Source of the DNA: Ruminococcus sp. CAG:563
GTDB lineage: Bacteria; Bacillota; Clostridia; Oscillospirales; Acutalibacteraceae
Length of the DNA: 64,000 nt
Direction of reading: 5' to 3'
NCBI GenBank assembly: GCA_000434915.1
Contig: FR882085.1
Span: forward strand, 37,520 to 101,519
The position numbers were made by a program, and so were the translations under genes. This document shows positions 54,204 to 62,122 of this stretch, in pieces. Numbering within the stretch: position 1 is the first letter of the stretch; each line of letters begins with the position of its first letter. Below the pieces are notes generated by a model, which saw only the letters and a program-made list of their open reading frames with translations, did no database searches and was not told where the DNA came from.

Positions 54204-56819
54204 TTATTCCTCTTCGTCTTCTTCATATGCGTCCGTCTCAATCGGATTTTCGATCGGAGCGGAAGCGGTTCCGAGTGCTTTCGCTTCCATCCATTGCTGC
54301 TTTGACATAAGAACCTTTCTCGGCTTACTGCCCTCAAACGGGCCAACATAACCCCTTTGTTCAAGCTCATCTATGATTCTTGCCGCACGGGCATAGCCTA
54401 ATTTCAATTTACGCTGCAAGAGCGTTGTCGAAGCCATCTGAGCCTCAACGACTACTTCAATAGCCTTCGGTATCATCTCGTCGCCGCCCTCGCCGGAATC
54501 ACCGTCCGATGACGATGAAGCGGATGGCTTCTTTTCGATAACAGCCTGACGTTCGATCTCTTCCATAACCTTTTCGTCGTACTGCTTTTCCTCGCCCTGA
54601 GTCTTTATAAATTTAACGACGCTTTCAACCTCTTCGTCTGAGAGGAAACAACCCTGAACACGGATGGGCTTTGAAACGCCGACAGGACTGAACAGCATAT
54701 CGCCGTAGCCCAAAAGCTTTTCTGCGCCGGCTGTGTCGATAATCGTTCTCGAATCGACCTGCGATGAAACCGAAAGAGCGATTCGGCTCGGAATGTTCGC
54801 CTTGATTATACCCGTAATAACGTTAACGGACGGTCTCTGCGTTGCGATAACAAGGTGCATACCTGCCGCACGGGCCATCTGTGCAAGACGGCAAATTGAA
54901 TCCTCAACCTCGTTCGGAGCGGCCATCATAAGGTCTGACAACTCGTCGATAAAGATAACAATATGCGGCATCGGAGTGAGCGTTTCACTCGTAGCGGCAA
55001 GCTTGTTGTATCCCTTAATATCTCTGACGGCATTTTCGGAGAACATCTTATATCTCTGGAGCATTTCCGTAACCGCCCAGCCGAGTGCACCGGCCGCCTT
55101 TCTCGGGTCGGAAACCACGGGAACAAGCAAATGCGGAATACCGTTATAAATCGTAAATTCAACCTGCTTCGGGTCAATCATCAAAAGCTTGACCTCGTCG
55201 GGATTTGAATTATAAAGTATGCTGACAATCATTGCGTTAAGGCATACCGATTTACCTGAACCGGTGGTACCTGCAATAAGCAGATGCGGCATCTTGGCAA
55301 TGTCGGCACAGATGGTGTTACCCGTAATATCTTTGCCGAGACCGACATTCAGCTTACTCTTTGCGTTTTTATAAACAGGTGTTTCGATGATCTCTCTGAG
55401 TGAAACCGTCGCTCTGTTTTTGTTCGGAATCTCAATGCCGATTGCCGACTTGTTAGGAATCGGAGCTTCAATTCTGACTCCCGACGAAGCAAGTGCAAGG
55501 GCAATATCGTCGGCAAGGCTTGTGATTTTGCTTATCTTAACGCCTGCCGCCGGCTGCAATTCATAACGTGTAACGGACGGGCCGCGGCAGATATCGACGA
55601 TTTTTGTCGAAACGCCGAAGCTGTTGAGCGTATCAACAAGCTTGGTTGCGTTATTTTTAAGCTCCTCCTCATAGTTCATTGCACCTGCATTATTTGCATA
55701 TTTCAGGCACTCGATCGGAGGCTTCTGATAGGTATGGAAAACCTGAGCGGGTTCATTTGCTTTCTCGGTCTTGTTATCCTTCTTAGGCTCGGCCTTGTCC
55801 TTTTCGGCAGGCTTGTCCTTCGGCTTAACGGAGCTGTTGACTTTCCTGATAATCTCATCAAGCGGCAAAGCCGGCTCGGCCGCAGAAATCTCAGACTCGG
55901 GCTTAACATCAATAAACGGCTTGGGAGTTTTGCTTTTAGGCTTAATATCCTTCTTTTCGGCGTTGCCGACAAGCTCTTCAATATACATTCCGTCGCTATC
56001 CGTATTGCCATAGGCTTCCGGACCGATATCAACCGGAACATATTTCTTTTTCTTCCCAACAAGGCGTTCTTCGTTTCCGTCAACGCTGTTTTCGATTCTT
56101 TCACGGTGCTTAACATTGGCAGAATCAACTCTTTCTTTGAAGAAAAGAAATACGCCCAAAATCGTGCTTCCGGTAACAAACATCAGCGTAGCAATGAGGA
56201 AAACAATGAGCACAACGGCTGCCGCCGTTTTTCCGAAAAGCATCTCGGGAACTCCGCCGAAAATCGCACCGATAACGCCGCCGCTGTGAACAGAAATTGT
56301 ATCACGCATTTCCCAAACGTAAAGAATCTGATCCTTGAGATCTCCCGAATCTACCGCCTCAGAAAAGACATGAACTATGCCCGAGAGCATAGCCGTCGCA
56401 AGCGAAGCACCGATAAGCCTGCCTCTGAGTGCCTTAACGGACTTCTCGGAAACAAGCATAACAATAATATAAATCAGCATCAGCGGCCATACATAAGCGC
56501 ATATGCCCGAAACGCCGAAAATGAACTCATGAAATGCAAGCCAAACTCTCTCGCCTTTTATAAATGTTGCCGCAAGAAGAATGGCTGCCACCGTTGAAAG
56601 AATTATAGCAGTACGCTGACGTAAAACAGCCTGAGGAACAGACTCCTTAACCTGCTTACCTCTCTTTCCGCCGTCATTTGCCGCTTTTGTTTGCTTCCTG
56701 ACAGGCTGAGTCGGAGCAGGGCCTCTTTTTTGCTGTGAAGAATTTTTCGTTTTTGAAGATGCTGTTTTCTTCTTAGCTGACGACGTATTCTTTTTTTTGT
56801 TCTGATTGTTTGCCGCCAT
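54204..56819 (-). CDS. DNA translocase FtsK/SpoIIIE
   Basis: An 871-residue DNA pump. A Lys/Ser-rich N-terminal tail, about four membrane helices (about 70-220), a linker rich in Lys, Pro, Ala and Glu, and the motor domain follow. The motor has Walker A (AGTTGSGKSVCLNAM), the Walker B-like IVIFIDEL and the C-terminal gamma winged helix (KLGYARAARIIDELEQRG). It moves DNA at division and into the forespore. In a spore former this may be SpoIIIE, but sequence alone cannot separate the two roles. Confidence 0.95.
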   Translation of the reverse strand: MAANNQNKKKNTSSAKKKTASSKTKNSSQQKRGPAPTQPVRKQTKAANDGGKRGKQVKESVPQAVLRQRTAIILSTVAAILLAATFIKGERVWLAFHEFIFGVSGICAYVWPLMLIYIIVMLVSEKSVKALRGRLIGASLATAMLSGIVHVFSEAVDSGDLKDQILYVWEMRDTISVHSGGVIGAIFGGVPEMLFGKTAAAVVLIVFLIATLMFVTGSTILGVFLFFKERVDSANVKHRERIENSVDGNEERLVGKKKKYVPVDIGPEAYGNTDSDGMYIEELVGNAEKKDIKPKSKTPKPFIDVKPESEISAAEPALPLDEIIRKVNSSVKPKDKPAEKDKAEPKKDNKTEKANEPAQVFHTYQKPPIECLKYANNAGAMNYEEELKNNATKLVDTLNSFGVSTKIVDICRGPSVTRYELQPAAGVKISKITSLADDIALALASSGVRIEAPIPNKSAIGIEIPNKNRATVSLREIIETPVYKNAKSKLNVGLGKDITGNTICADIAKMPHLLIAGTTGSGKSVCLNAMIVSILYNSNPDEVKLLMIDPKQVEFTIYNGIPHLLVPVVSDPRKAAGALGWAVTEMLQRYKMFSENAVRDIKGYNKLAATSETLTPMPHIVIFIDELSDLMMAAPNEVEDSICRLAQMARAAGMHLVIATQRPSVNVITGIIKANIPSRIALSVSSQVDSRTIIDTAGAEKLLGYGDMLFSPVGVSKPIRVQGCFLSDEEVESVVKFIKTQGEEKQYDEKVMEEIERQAVIEKKPSASSSSDGDSGEGGDEMIPKAIEVVVEAQMASTTLLQRKLKLGYARAARIIDELEQRGYVGPFEGSKPRKVLMSKQQWMEAKALGTASAPIENPIETDAYEEDEEE

Positions 56820-56889
56820 ATTACCCTCCGTAAAATATCAAAATATGTAATCACCTTTAATCAAGCGATAATAGCCCAATATCTTGTAT

Positions 56890-56918
56890 ATAATACCATT
56901 TTTCGCTACAAATATCAA
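56890..56918 (-). promoter_or_regulatory. Sigma-A promoter of the ftsK operon
   Basis: TTGATA and TATTAT are separated by 17 bases on the minus strand. It is back-to-back with the aldose epimerase promoter. Confidence 0.65.
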
Positions 56919-56926
56919 TAACTTTA

Positions 56927-56955
56927 TTGATTTTTTTTGATAGATTGTATATAAT
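56927..56955 (+). promoter_or_regulatory. Sigma-A promoter of the aldose epimerase gene
   Basis: TTGATT and TATAAT are separated by 17 bases, 27 bases before the GTG start. It is divergent from the ftsK promoter, with the -35 elements only 8 bases apart. Confidence 0.6.
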
Positions 56956-56982
56956 TGAATAAACAAACAAAGGAGTGGTATT

Positions 56983-57837
56983 GTGAACTATACTTTAAAT
57001 AATAATTCGGTCAGCATTTCGGTCAAGAAATACGGTGCCGAGCTTTCGTCTTTTAAGTCGCTCGACACCTCAATCGAATATCTTTGGCAGGGCAACCCGG
57101 ACGTTTGGCACGGTCAGTCCCCTATCCTCTTCCCGATTGTCGGCACGCTGCTTGACAACAAGTGCAGAATCGACGGCAGGGAATATGAGATGTTCCGCCA
57201 CGGAATTGCGAGAAAGAGAGATTTTGAGCTTAAGGAACAGGGCGAGGATCACCTCACGTTAACTCAAAGCTGGAACAACGAATCACTCGAACGCTATCCC
57301 TTCAAGTATATTTTTGACATTGAATTCAAGCTTGACGGCAAAAAATTAACCGTTACTCACACAATAAAAAATGCCGACGATAAAACAATGTATTTTTCAA
57401 TCGGCGCACACCCGGGATTCAACTGTAAAATCGGCGACAGACTTTCCTTTGCCGAGCCGGAAACACTTGTCTGCGAAAAAATTGATACGGATTCAATCCT
57501 TGACGGTAAGCATTATCCGACACTTAACAACGAAACCGATATCGTAATCACAAAGGACATCTTTGACGGCGATGCGCTCATTCTCTCCGGAATGAAGTCG
57601 GATACGGTTTACCTCGAAAGCGATAAGCGTCCTCAAAAAATAAAATTCAACTTCGGCAAAGCTCCCGTCCTCGGAATATGGGCAAAGCCGGGTGCAGAAT
57701 ATGTCTGCATCGAGCCTTGGTACGGAATAAACGATTCAAGAGAGGTTAAGGAAGATTTCTCTCAGAAGCGTCTCATTCAAAAGCTCGAACCGGGTGAAGA
57801 ATTCGTATTCCCGTGGAGTGCCGAGATTATTGAGTAA
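56983..57837 (+). CDS. Aldose 1-epimerase family protein
   Basis: A 284-residue sugar mutarotase-like protein starting at GTG with AAGGAG upstream. A beta-sandwich pattern runs throughout; the RHG-like segment MFRHGIARKRDFE near 70-80 and the SIGAHPGFNC motif with a conserved His are present. The enzyme interconverts alpha and beta forms of aldoses or sugar phosphates. The substrate is not resolved. It is transcribed alone. Confidence 0.9.
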   Translation: MNYTLNNNSVSISVKKYGAELSSFKSLDTSIEYLWQGNPDVWHGQSPILFPIVGTLLDNKCRIDGREYEMFRHGIARKRDFELKEQGEDHLTLTQSWNNESLERYPFKYIFDIEFKLDGKKLTVTHTIKNADDKTMYFSIGAHPGFNCKIGDRLSFAEPETLVCEKIDTDSILDGKHYPTLNNETDIVITKDIFDGDALILSGMKSDTVYLESDKRPQKIKFNFGKAPVLGIWAKPGAEYVCIEPWYGINDSREVKEDFSQKRLIQKLEPGEEFVFPWSAEIIE

Positions 57838-57873
57838 AAATTTAATCCACAAGAAAAGTCAAAACAAATCAAC

Positions 57874-57913
57874 TGCCGCATTTAGGTTTTATCCCAATGC
57901 GGCAGCTTTTTTA
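57874..57913 (+). terminator. Terminator of the aldose epimerase gene
   Basis: A nine-base perfect stem (57874-57882 with 57896-57904) is followed by a T-rich run. It may also stop the convergent LRR gene, though with a weaker T-run. Confidence 0.8.
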
Positions 57914-58828
57914 TTTAATATATTCGATTTTAATGCTGTTTTCCTTTGCAAAACTTTCGGCCTTCGAGCCTGCTCTTACCCGAAGAACAAGATCCTTATC
58001 GTTCGTTCCGTCGGACTGTATAAAAGCGCTTTTGTCAATAACCTTAACAGATTCGGGAATTGTAACGGTTTTTACTCCGGATTTTGTAATAATAACCGAA
58101 CCGATTTGAGTGACCGAATCCGGAAGATGCAGTTCCTTAAGTCCTGTACAAAGAACAAACATGCCCTGCGGAATTGATTTGATATTGTTCGAGAAGGTGA
58201 AACTTGTCAGCGTCGTGCAATTATAAAAAGCAAGTGAATTAACGGTTTCGACCTCACTCGGGCAGGTATAATCGCCGAGATTCGCATAAGGTAAAGCGAA
58301 ATAGAGAGTTTTCATATCGGACGAAAGAAGAACGCCGTCCTTAATAACAAAATTTCCGCCGTCCTCAAGCTCAACCTTTTTTAGCGATGTGCAGCCTGCA
58401 AAGATGCTTCCGCCGAGCTTTTCAAGGCTTTTCGGCAAGGTAATTTCTTCAAGCGATGTGCAATCGTTAAAGCTGCCCTCGTCTATATTGAGCAATGCCT
58501 TTCCGAGCGTTACCGTCTTAAGAGATTTGCAGCCTCGGAATGCACTCATGCCGATATATGTGACCTTATCGCCGATCTCTATTGAGGTTATATCGCTGTT
58601 CTCAAACGCCAAAGTATCAATCTGAGTAACGCTCTTGCCTCTTAGCTTTGACGGAATTTTAATGTCCTTGCTTTCGCCCTTATAGCCCGTTATAATTACG
58701 GTTCCCTTTTCCGTACCGTCAACATATTCAAATTCCGATTTATCCCATTTGAAATAAACCATGAATGCCGATGTGCCGACAATAAGTACAGCCAGCGTAA
58801 AGCAAAGAACCTTAATTGCATTTTTCAT
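57911..58828 (-). CDS. BspA-like leucine-rich repeat membrane protein
   Basis: A 305-residue protein with an N-terminal hydrophobic anchor or signal (about 6-27), followed by about eight LRR_5 (BspA-type) repeats of roughly 23 residues with the pattern L-x-x-I-x-(I/L)-P-x-x-(V/L)-x-x-I. These extracytoplasmic repeats usually bind host or glycan partners. It follows the GH13 gene by 11 bases and may be expressed with it. Confidence 0.88.
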   Translation of the reverse strand: MKNAIKVLCFTLAVLIVGTSAFMVYFKWDKSEFEYVDGTEKGTVIITGYKGESKDIKIPSKLRGKSVTQIDTLAFENSDITSIEIGDKVTYIGMSAFRGCKSLKTVTLGKALLNIDEGSFNDCTSLEEITLPKSLEKLGGSIFAGCTSLKKVELEDGGNFVIKDGVLLSSDMKTLYFALPYANLGDYTCPSEVETVNSLAFYNCTTLTSFTFSNNIKSIPQGMFVLCTGLKELHLPDSVTQIGSVIITKSGVKTVTIPESVKVIDKSAFIQSDGTNDKDLVLRVRAGSKAESFAKENSIKIEYIK

Positions 58829-58839
58829 ATCATTTCACC

Positions 58840-60513
58840 TTAATTAAACTTATAAACTCTGACTTCATACGGCTTTGTAACAAATCCGTTGTTAACAATT
58901 TTGTTGTCGGAATAGTTGGAAAGTACAAGCTCGCCCTTTGAAAGGTCGTATCCTTTCGGAGCTTTGAACTTCACAGAGCCTTCCTTGAATGAGCAGACAA
59001 CAAGAACCCTGTCATTGCCGAGAACTCTCTCATAGGTATAAAGAAACGGATTAAGATGGTCGTATTCCTTATATTTTCCGTAGATAAGAACCTCGTTTTC
59101 TTTCCTAAGCTTGATAAGCTTTTTATAGAAATTGAGAAGCGAATCGGGATTTTTAAGGTCATCCTCAACATTGATTTCTTTATAATTCGGATTAATATTG
59201 AACCACGGCTTGCCGGTCGTGAAGCCTGCGTTTTCGGACTCAGACCATTGAACGGGCGTTCTTGAATTCTCACGGCTGACATCCTTTGCGAGCTTCAAAA
59301 ATCGCTTTTCGCTGTAGCCGAGCTTTTTGAAAATACGCCAGTTGTTGAAGGTCATAACGTCCTTGCAGTCCGAAAGCTTATCAAGAAGGATATTCGTCAT
59401 TCCGATTTCCTGACCCTGATAAATGAACGGTGTTCCGCAAAGCAGGAAATACATTGCCGCGAGCATTTTACCGCTTTCGACACGGTAATTAATATTACCG
59501 TAGCGTTCGATTATTCTTGCATGGTCATGATTTTCGATGTAAAGACAGTTCCAGCCCTTACCGTACAAACCGTACTGCCATTTTGAAAGCGTTGACTTGA
59601 GCTTTATAAGATTGAACGGAGTTTTAACCCAGTCAACCATGAAGCAGTTGGCGTTCATATGCTCAAAAGAAATCATCATGTTGAGCTTCTGATTCGGTCC
59701 TTCGGTAACGAAATCCTTTGCCATCTTTATATCGGACATAGGGCCTTCGCCGACAGTGAAGCAGTCATAATGGTCATAAACATCACGCTTGAATTCATCA
59801 AGATACTCTTCAAGATGAGGTCCGTGCTTATAGTGCTCAACGCCCGTTGCAACAGGCAGAGGGAATCCGTCCGGCAGGCCCTCCTGCTTTGAAATAAACG
59901 TTATAACGTCCTCACGGAAGCCGTCAACTCCCATGTCGAGCCAATAGCGCATTATATCCTTAACTTCCTGACGAACCTTCGGGTTATCCATATTGAGGTC
60001 GGGCTGTTTCTTTGCAAAAACATGAAGATAGTATTCATCAATATCGGGATTATACTCCCATGCGCCGCCCTCGAAGGTAGAAAGCCAGTTGTTCGGAGGT
60101 CTGTTGCCCTTACCCTTTCGCCAAATATAATAGTCATGATAAGGATTGTCAACGCTCTTTGCACTTTCCTTGAACCACTCATGCTCATCCGATGTATGGT
60201 TGACAACAAGATCCATAAACACTCTCATACCACGCTCGTGAGCACCCTCAAGTATCTTTTTGAAGTCATCAAGCGTTCCGAACTCGGGATTGATATTCCT
60301 GTAATCGGAAATATCGTAGCCGTAATCGGCATTTGGAGACGGATAGATCGGCGAGAACCAAATTCCGTCTACTCCAAGCTCTTTGAGATAGTCAAGCTTT
60401 GAATAAACACCCGGGAGATCGCCTATGCCGTCGCCGTTGCTGTCGCAGAAGCTTCTCGTCCAGATTTGGTACACGCACATTTCTTTATACCATGTTTTTT
60501 TGATATCAGCCAT
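58840..60513 (-). CDS. GH13 alpha-glucosidase (oligo-1,6-glucosidase class)
   Basis: A 557-residue cytoplasmic GH13 subfamily 31 enzyme. It opens with the VYQIWTRSFCDSNGDGIGDLPG segment. The catalytic nucleophile Asp202 lies in GFREDV, acid/base Glu256 in FTVGEG and the third carboxylate Asp330 in ENHDH, so all three are present. It probably releases glucose from isomaltose-type oligosaccharides. It has its own promoter upstream. Confidence 0.93.
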   Translation of the reverse strand: MADIKKTWYKEMCVYQIWTRSFCDSNGDGIGDLPGVYSKLDYLKELGVDGIWFSPIYPSPNADYGYDISDYRNINPEFGTLDDFKKILEGAHERGMRVFMDLVVNHTSDEHEWFKESAKSVDNPYHDYYIWRKGKGNRPPNNWLSTFEGGAWEYNPDIDEYYLHVFAKKQPDLNMDNPKVRQEVKDIMRYWLDMGVDGFREDVITFISKQEGLPDGFPLPVATGVEHYKHGPHLEEYLDEFKRDVYDHYDCFTVGEGPMSDIKMAKDFVTEGPNQKLNMMISFEHMNANCFMVDWVKTPFNLIKLKSTLSKWQYGLYGKGWNCLYIENHDHARIIERYGNINYRVESGKMLAAMYFLLCGTPFIYQGQEIGMTNILLDKLSDCKDVMTFNNWRIFKKLGYSEKRFLKLAKDVSRENSRTPVQWSESENAGFTTGKPWFNINPNYKEINVEDDLKNPDSLLNFYKKLIKLRKENEVLIYGKYKEYDHLNPFLYTYERVLGNDRVLVVCSFKEGSVKFKAPKGYDLSKGELVLSNYSDNKIVNNGFVTKPYEVRVYKFN

Positions 60514-60537
60514 ATAATCACCCCGATTTTTTGTTAT

Positions 60538-60566
60538 ATTATATCATAACAATACCGTAATGGCAA
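60538..60566 (-). promoter_or_regulatory. Sigma-A promoter of the GH13-LRR unit
   Basis: TTGCCA and TATAAT are separated by 17 bases on the minus strand, directly behind the T-run of the preceding terminator. Confidence 0.6.
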
Positions 60567-60594
60567 CAAAAAAATGGCTGAACGTGTCAGCCAT
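60567..60594 (-). terminator. Terminator overlapping the stop of the small unknown gene
   Basis: An eight-base perfect stem (60574-60581 with 60587-60594) is followed by seven T on the minus strand. The stop codon of the preceding gene lies within the stem. Confidence 0.8.
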
Positions 60595-60877
60595 TTGTGT
60601 ACATATATTGTAAATCGTCATACAAGGCGGATTTCGGTTTTGGAACTCCTCTCTCGGGATGATAAAACCACATTGTGAACCAGCTGTGAAATCTCAACCC
60701 CTCCACCGAATGTCTCGGGAAGCCGCCGCTTTCGGCACAAAGAAATGTTTCGTCGGACATCCGAAGGAAGGCATGCTTAACCCTGCCGCCGCAAAGCTCA
60801 CTGAGAGTATCAACACAAATTTGATTATCATTCATGTTGTTCTCTTTTATAACCTTATTAACCTTAAACGGGTTCAT
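60587..60877 (-). CDS. Small protein of unknown function (96 residues)
   Basis: The ATG at 60877 has GAAGGTG 6 bases upstream and a promoter behind it. The protein is soluble with Cys, His and Trp spread through it (HSWFTMWFYHPERG near 68-81) and no signal peptide. It is a single gene with a promoter, a palindrome and a terminator, which argues it is real. I recognise no family. Confidence 0.75.
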   Translation of the reverse strand: MNPFKVNKVIKENNMNDNQICVDTLSELCGGRVKHAFLRMSDETFLCAESGGFPRHSVEGLRFHSWFTMWFYHPERGVPKPKSALYDDLQYMYTNG

Positions 60878-60895
60878 CCGAACACCTTCTTTCCG

Positions 60896-60912
60896 AGTAA
60901 TCAACGATTACT
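60896..60912. promoter_or_regulatory. Candidate operator upstream of the small unknown gene
   Basis: A perfect inverted repeat of AGTAATC and GATTACT around a 3-base centre lies between the -10 element and the start codon. Position suggests repression of the minus-strand gene. It shares the AGTAATCGTT string with the perR operator, but the arm spacing differs. Confidence 0.45.
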
Positions 60913-60918
60913 GTATAT

Positions 60919-60947
60919 ATTTTATCACCTAAAAATTATATAGTCAA
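60919..60947 (-). promoter_or_regulatory. Sigma-A promoter of the small unknown gene
   Basis: TTGACT and TAAAAT are separated by 17 bases on the minus strand. Confidence 0.65.
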
Positions 60948-60992
60948 ACAAATAACATTAAATAAAAAATAAAGAAAAAACTTTCTATCCTC

Positions 60993-61021
60993 TTCACAAA
61001 CGAAACAAAATATATTATAAT
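60993..61021 (+). promoter_or_regulatory. Sigma-A promoter of the hydroxyacid dehydrogenase gene
   Basis: TTCACA and TATAAT are separated by 17 bases, about 30 bases ahead of the ATG at 61052, with GGAGG between. Confidence 0.65.
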
Positions 61022-61051
61022 TCACTTAGATACTTTGTTGGAGGTAATGAC

Positions 61052-62011
61052 ATGAAAATGGTAATTTTGGACGCATACACTTCAAATCCGGGCGACCTCA
61101 GCTGGGAAAGGTTTGAAAAGCTCGGTGAGCTGTGCGTTTATGACAGAACATCACCCGATGAAATAATAGACAGGTGCAAGGACGCCGACATAATTCTTGA
61201 CAACAAGGTTGTGCTTGACGACAGAATTATTTCTCAGCTTCCAAAGCTCAAATATATCGGAATTCTTGCAACGGGCTTCAATATAGTTGACATCGAATCG
61301 GCCAAAAGGCATGGCGTTACGGTCTGCAATGTTCCGACATATTCGACCACGGCTGTCGCTCAGCTCACGTTTGCGCTGATTCTTGAATTCTACAACCGTG
61401 TAGCCGTTCATGATGCGGCAGTCCATGCCGGTGAGTGGGCATCCTGTAAGGATTTCTGCTTTCAGAAAACACCGCTTATTGAGCTTGTAGGCAAAACAAT
61501 AGGCATTGTCGGATTCGGCAAAATAGGCAATGAGGTTGCTAAAATCGCCGATGCTTTCGGCATGAAGATTCTTTGCAACGTTCATCACCCCAAGCCGCAG
61601 CCGGAATATAAGAATTTTAAATTTGTTTCCCTCGACGAGCTTGCGGAAAATAGCGATATAATATCCTTCCACTGCCCGCTGACCGACGAAACAAAGGGTC
61701 TTGTAAATTCGGAATTTATATCCAAAATGAAAAGCAATGCGATAATCATAAACACGGCAAGAGGACCGATTATTGACGAAGCGGCGCTTGCCGAAGCTTT
61801 GAACAGCGGTAAAATCGCTGGAGCTGCCGTTGACGTTCTTTCCTGCGAGCCGCCGAAAGCCGACAACCCTCTGCTCTCTTGCAGGAATTGCGTTATAACG
61901 CCCCACGTTGCATGGGCCGGCTACGAAACAAGAGTTCGCCTTCTTGACGTTGTATATTCCAATCTTAAGTCATTTCTTGACGGTTCACCCGTAAATGTTG
62001 TCAATAAGTAA
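61052..62011 (+). CDS. D-2-hydroxyacid dehydrogenase (glycerate/hydroxypyruvate reductase type)
   Basis: A 319-residue NAD-dependent enzyme. The start MVILDAYTSNPGDLSW is typical of glycerate dehydrogenases. The Rossmann GxGxxG appears in GIVGFGKIGNEVA (about 149-161). Catalytic Arg lies in NTARGP, Glu in the CEPP region and His in TPHVAWAG. All are intact. The substrate could be glycerate/hydroxypyruvate or another 2-hydroxyacid. It is transcribed alone. Confidence 0.93.
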   Translation: MKMVILDAYTSNPGDLSWERFEKLGELCVYDRTSPDEIIDRCKDADIILDNKVVLDDRIISQLPKLKYIGILATGFNIVDIESAKRHGVTVCNVPTYSTTAVAQLTFALILEFYNRVAVHDAAVHAGEWASCKDFCFQKTPLIELVGKTIGIVGFGKIGNEVAKIADAFGMKILCNVHHPKPQPEYKNFKFVSLDELAENSDIISFHCPLTDETKGLVNSEFISKMKSNAIIINTARGPIIDEAALAEALNSGKIAGAAVDVLSCEPPKADNPLLSCRNCVITPHVAWAGYETRVRLLDVVYSNLKSFLDGSPVNVVNK

Positions 62012-62015
62012 AACG

Positions 62016-62041
62016 TGACCTCCCTTGCGGAGGTCATTTTT
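62016..62041 (+). terminator. Terminator of the dehydrogenase gene
   Basis: An eight-base perfect stem (62016-62023 with 62029-62036), 5-base loop and T-run follow the stop codon immediately. Confidence 0.85.
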
Positions 62042-62056
62042 ATTGCAGTCTATCGC

Positions 62057-62085
62057 TCATAAATCTCGTCCGTTCCTCATAAGTA
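62057..62085 (+). promoter_or_regulatory. Candidate sigma-E-type promoter of spoIVA
   Basis: TCATAAA and CATAAGTA are separated by 14 bases, about 37 bases before the spoIVA start. The spacing fits sigma-E, the known regulator of spoIVA, but the -10 departs from CATACAAT in its second half. No good sigma-A promoter is seen in this gap. Confidence 0.35.
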
Positions 62086-62122
62086 TTAACAAAAAACATT
62101 GAACCTGAACGGAGGAGAAAAA

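Noticed and set aside
55734..56597. Open frame of 287 codons on the plus strand
   Set aside because: Antisense to the ftsK/spoIIIE gene and without recognisable motifs or promoter.
60896..60912. Same operator as at perR
   Set aside because: It shares the AGTAATCGTT string, but the arms are spaced differently (palindrome centres do not match), so a common regulator cannot be claimed from sequence.
61151..61906. Open frame of 251 codons on the minus strand
   Set aside because: Antisense to the hydroxyacid dehydrogenase. No promoter or ribosome binding site.
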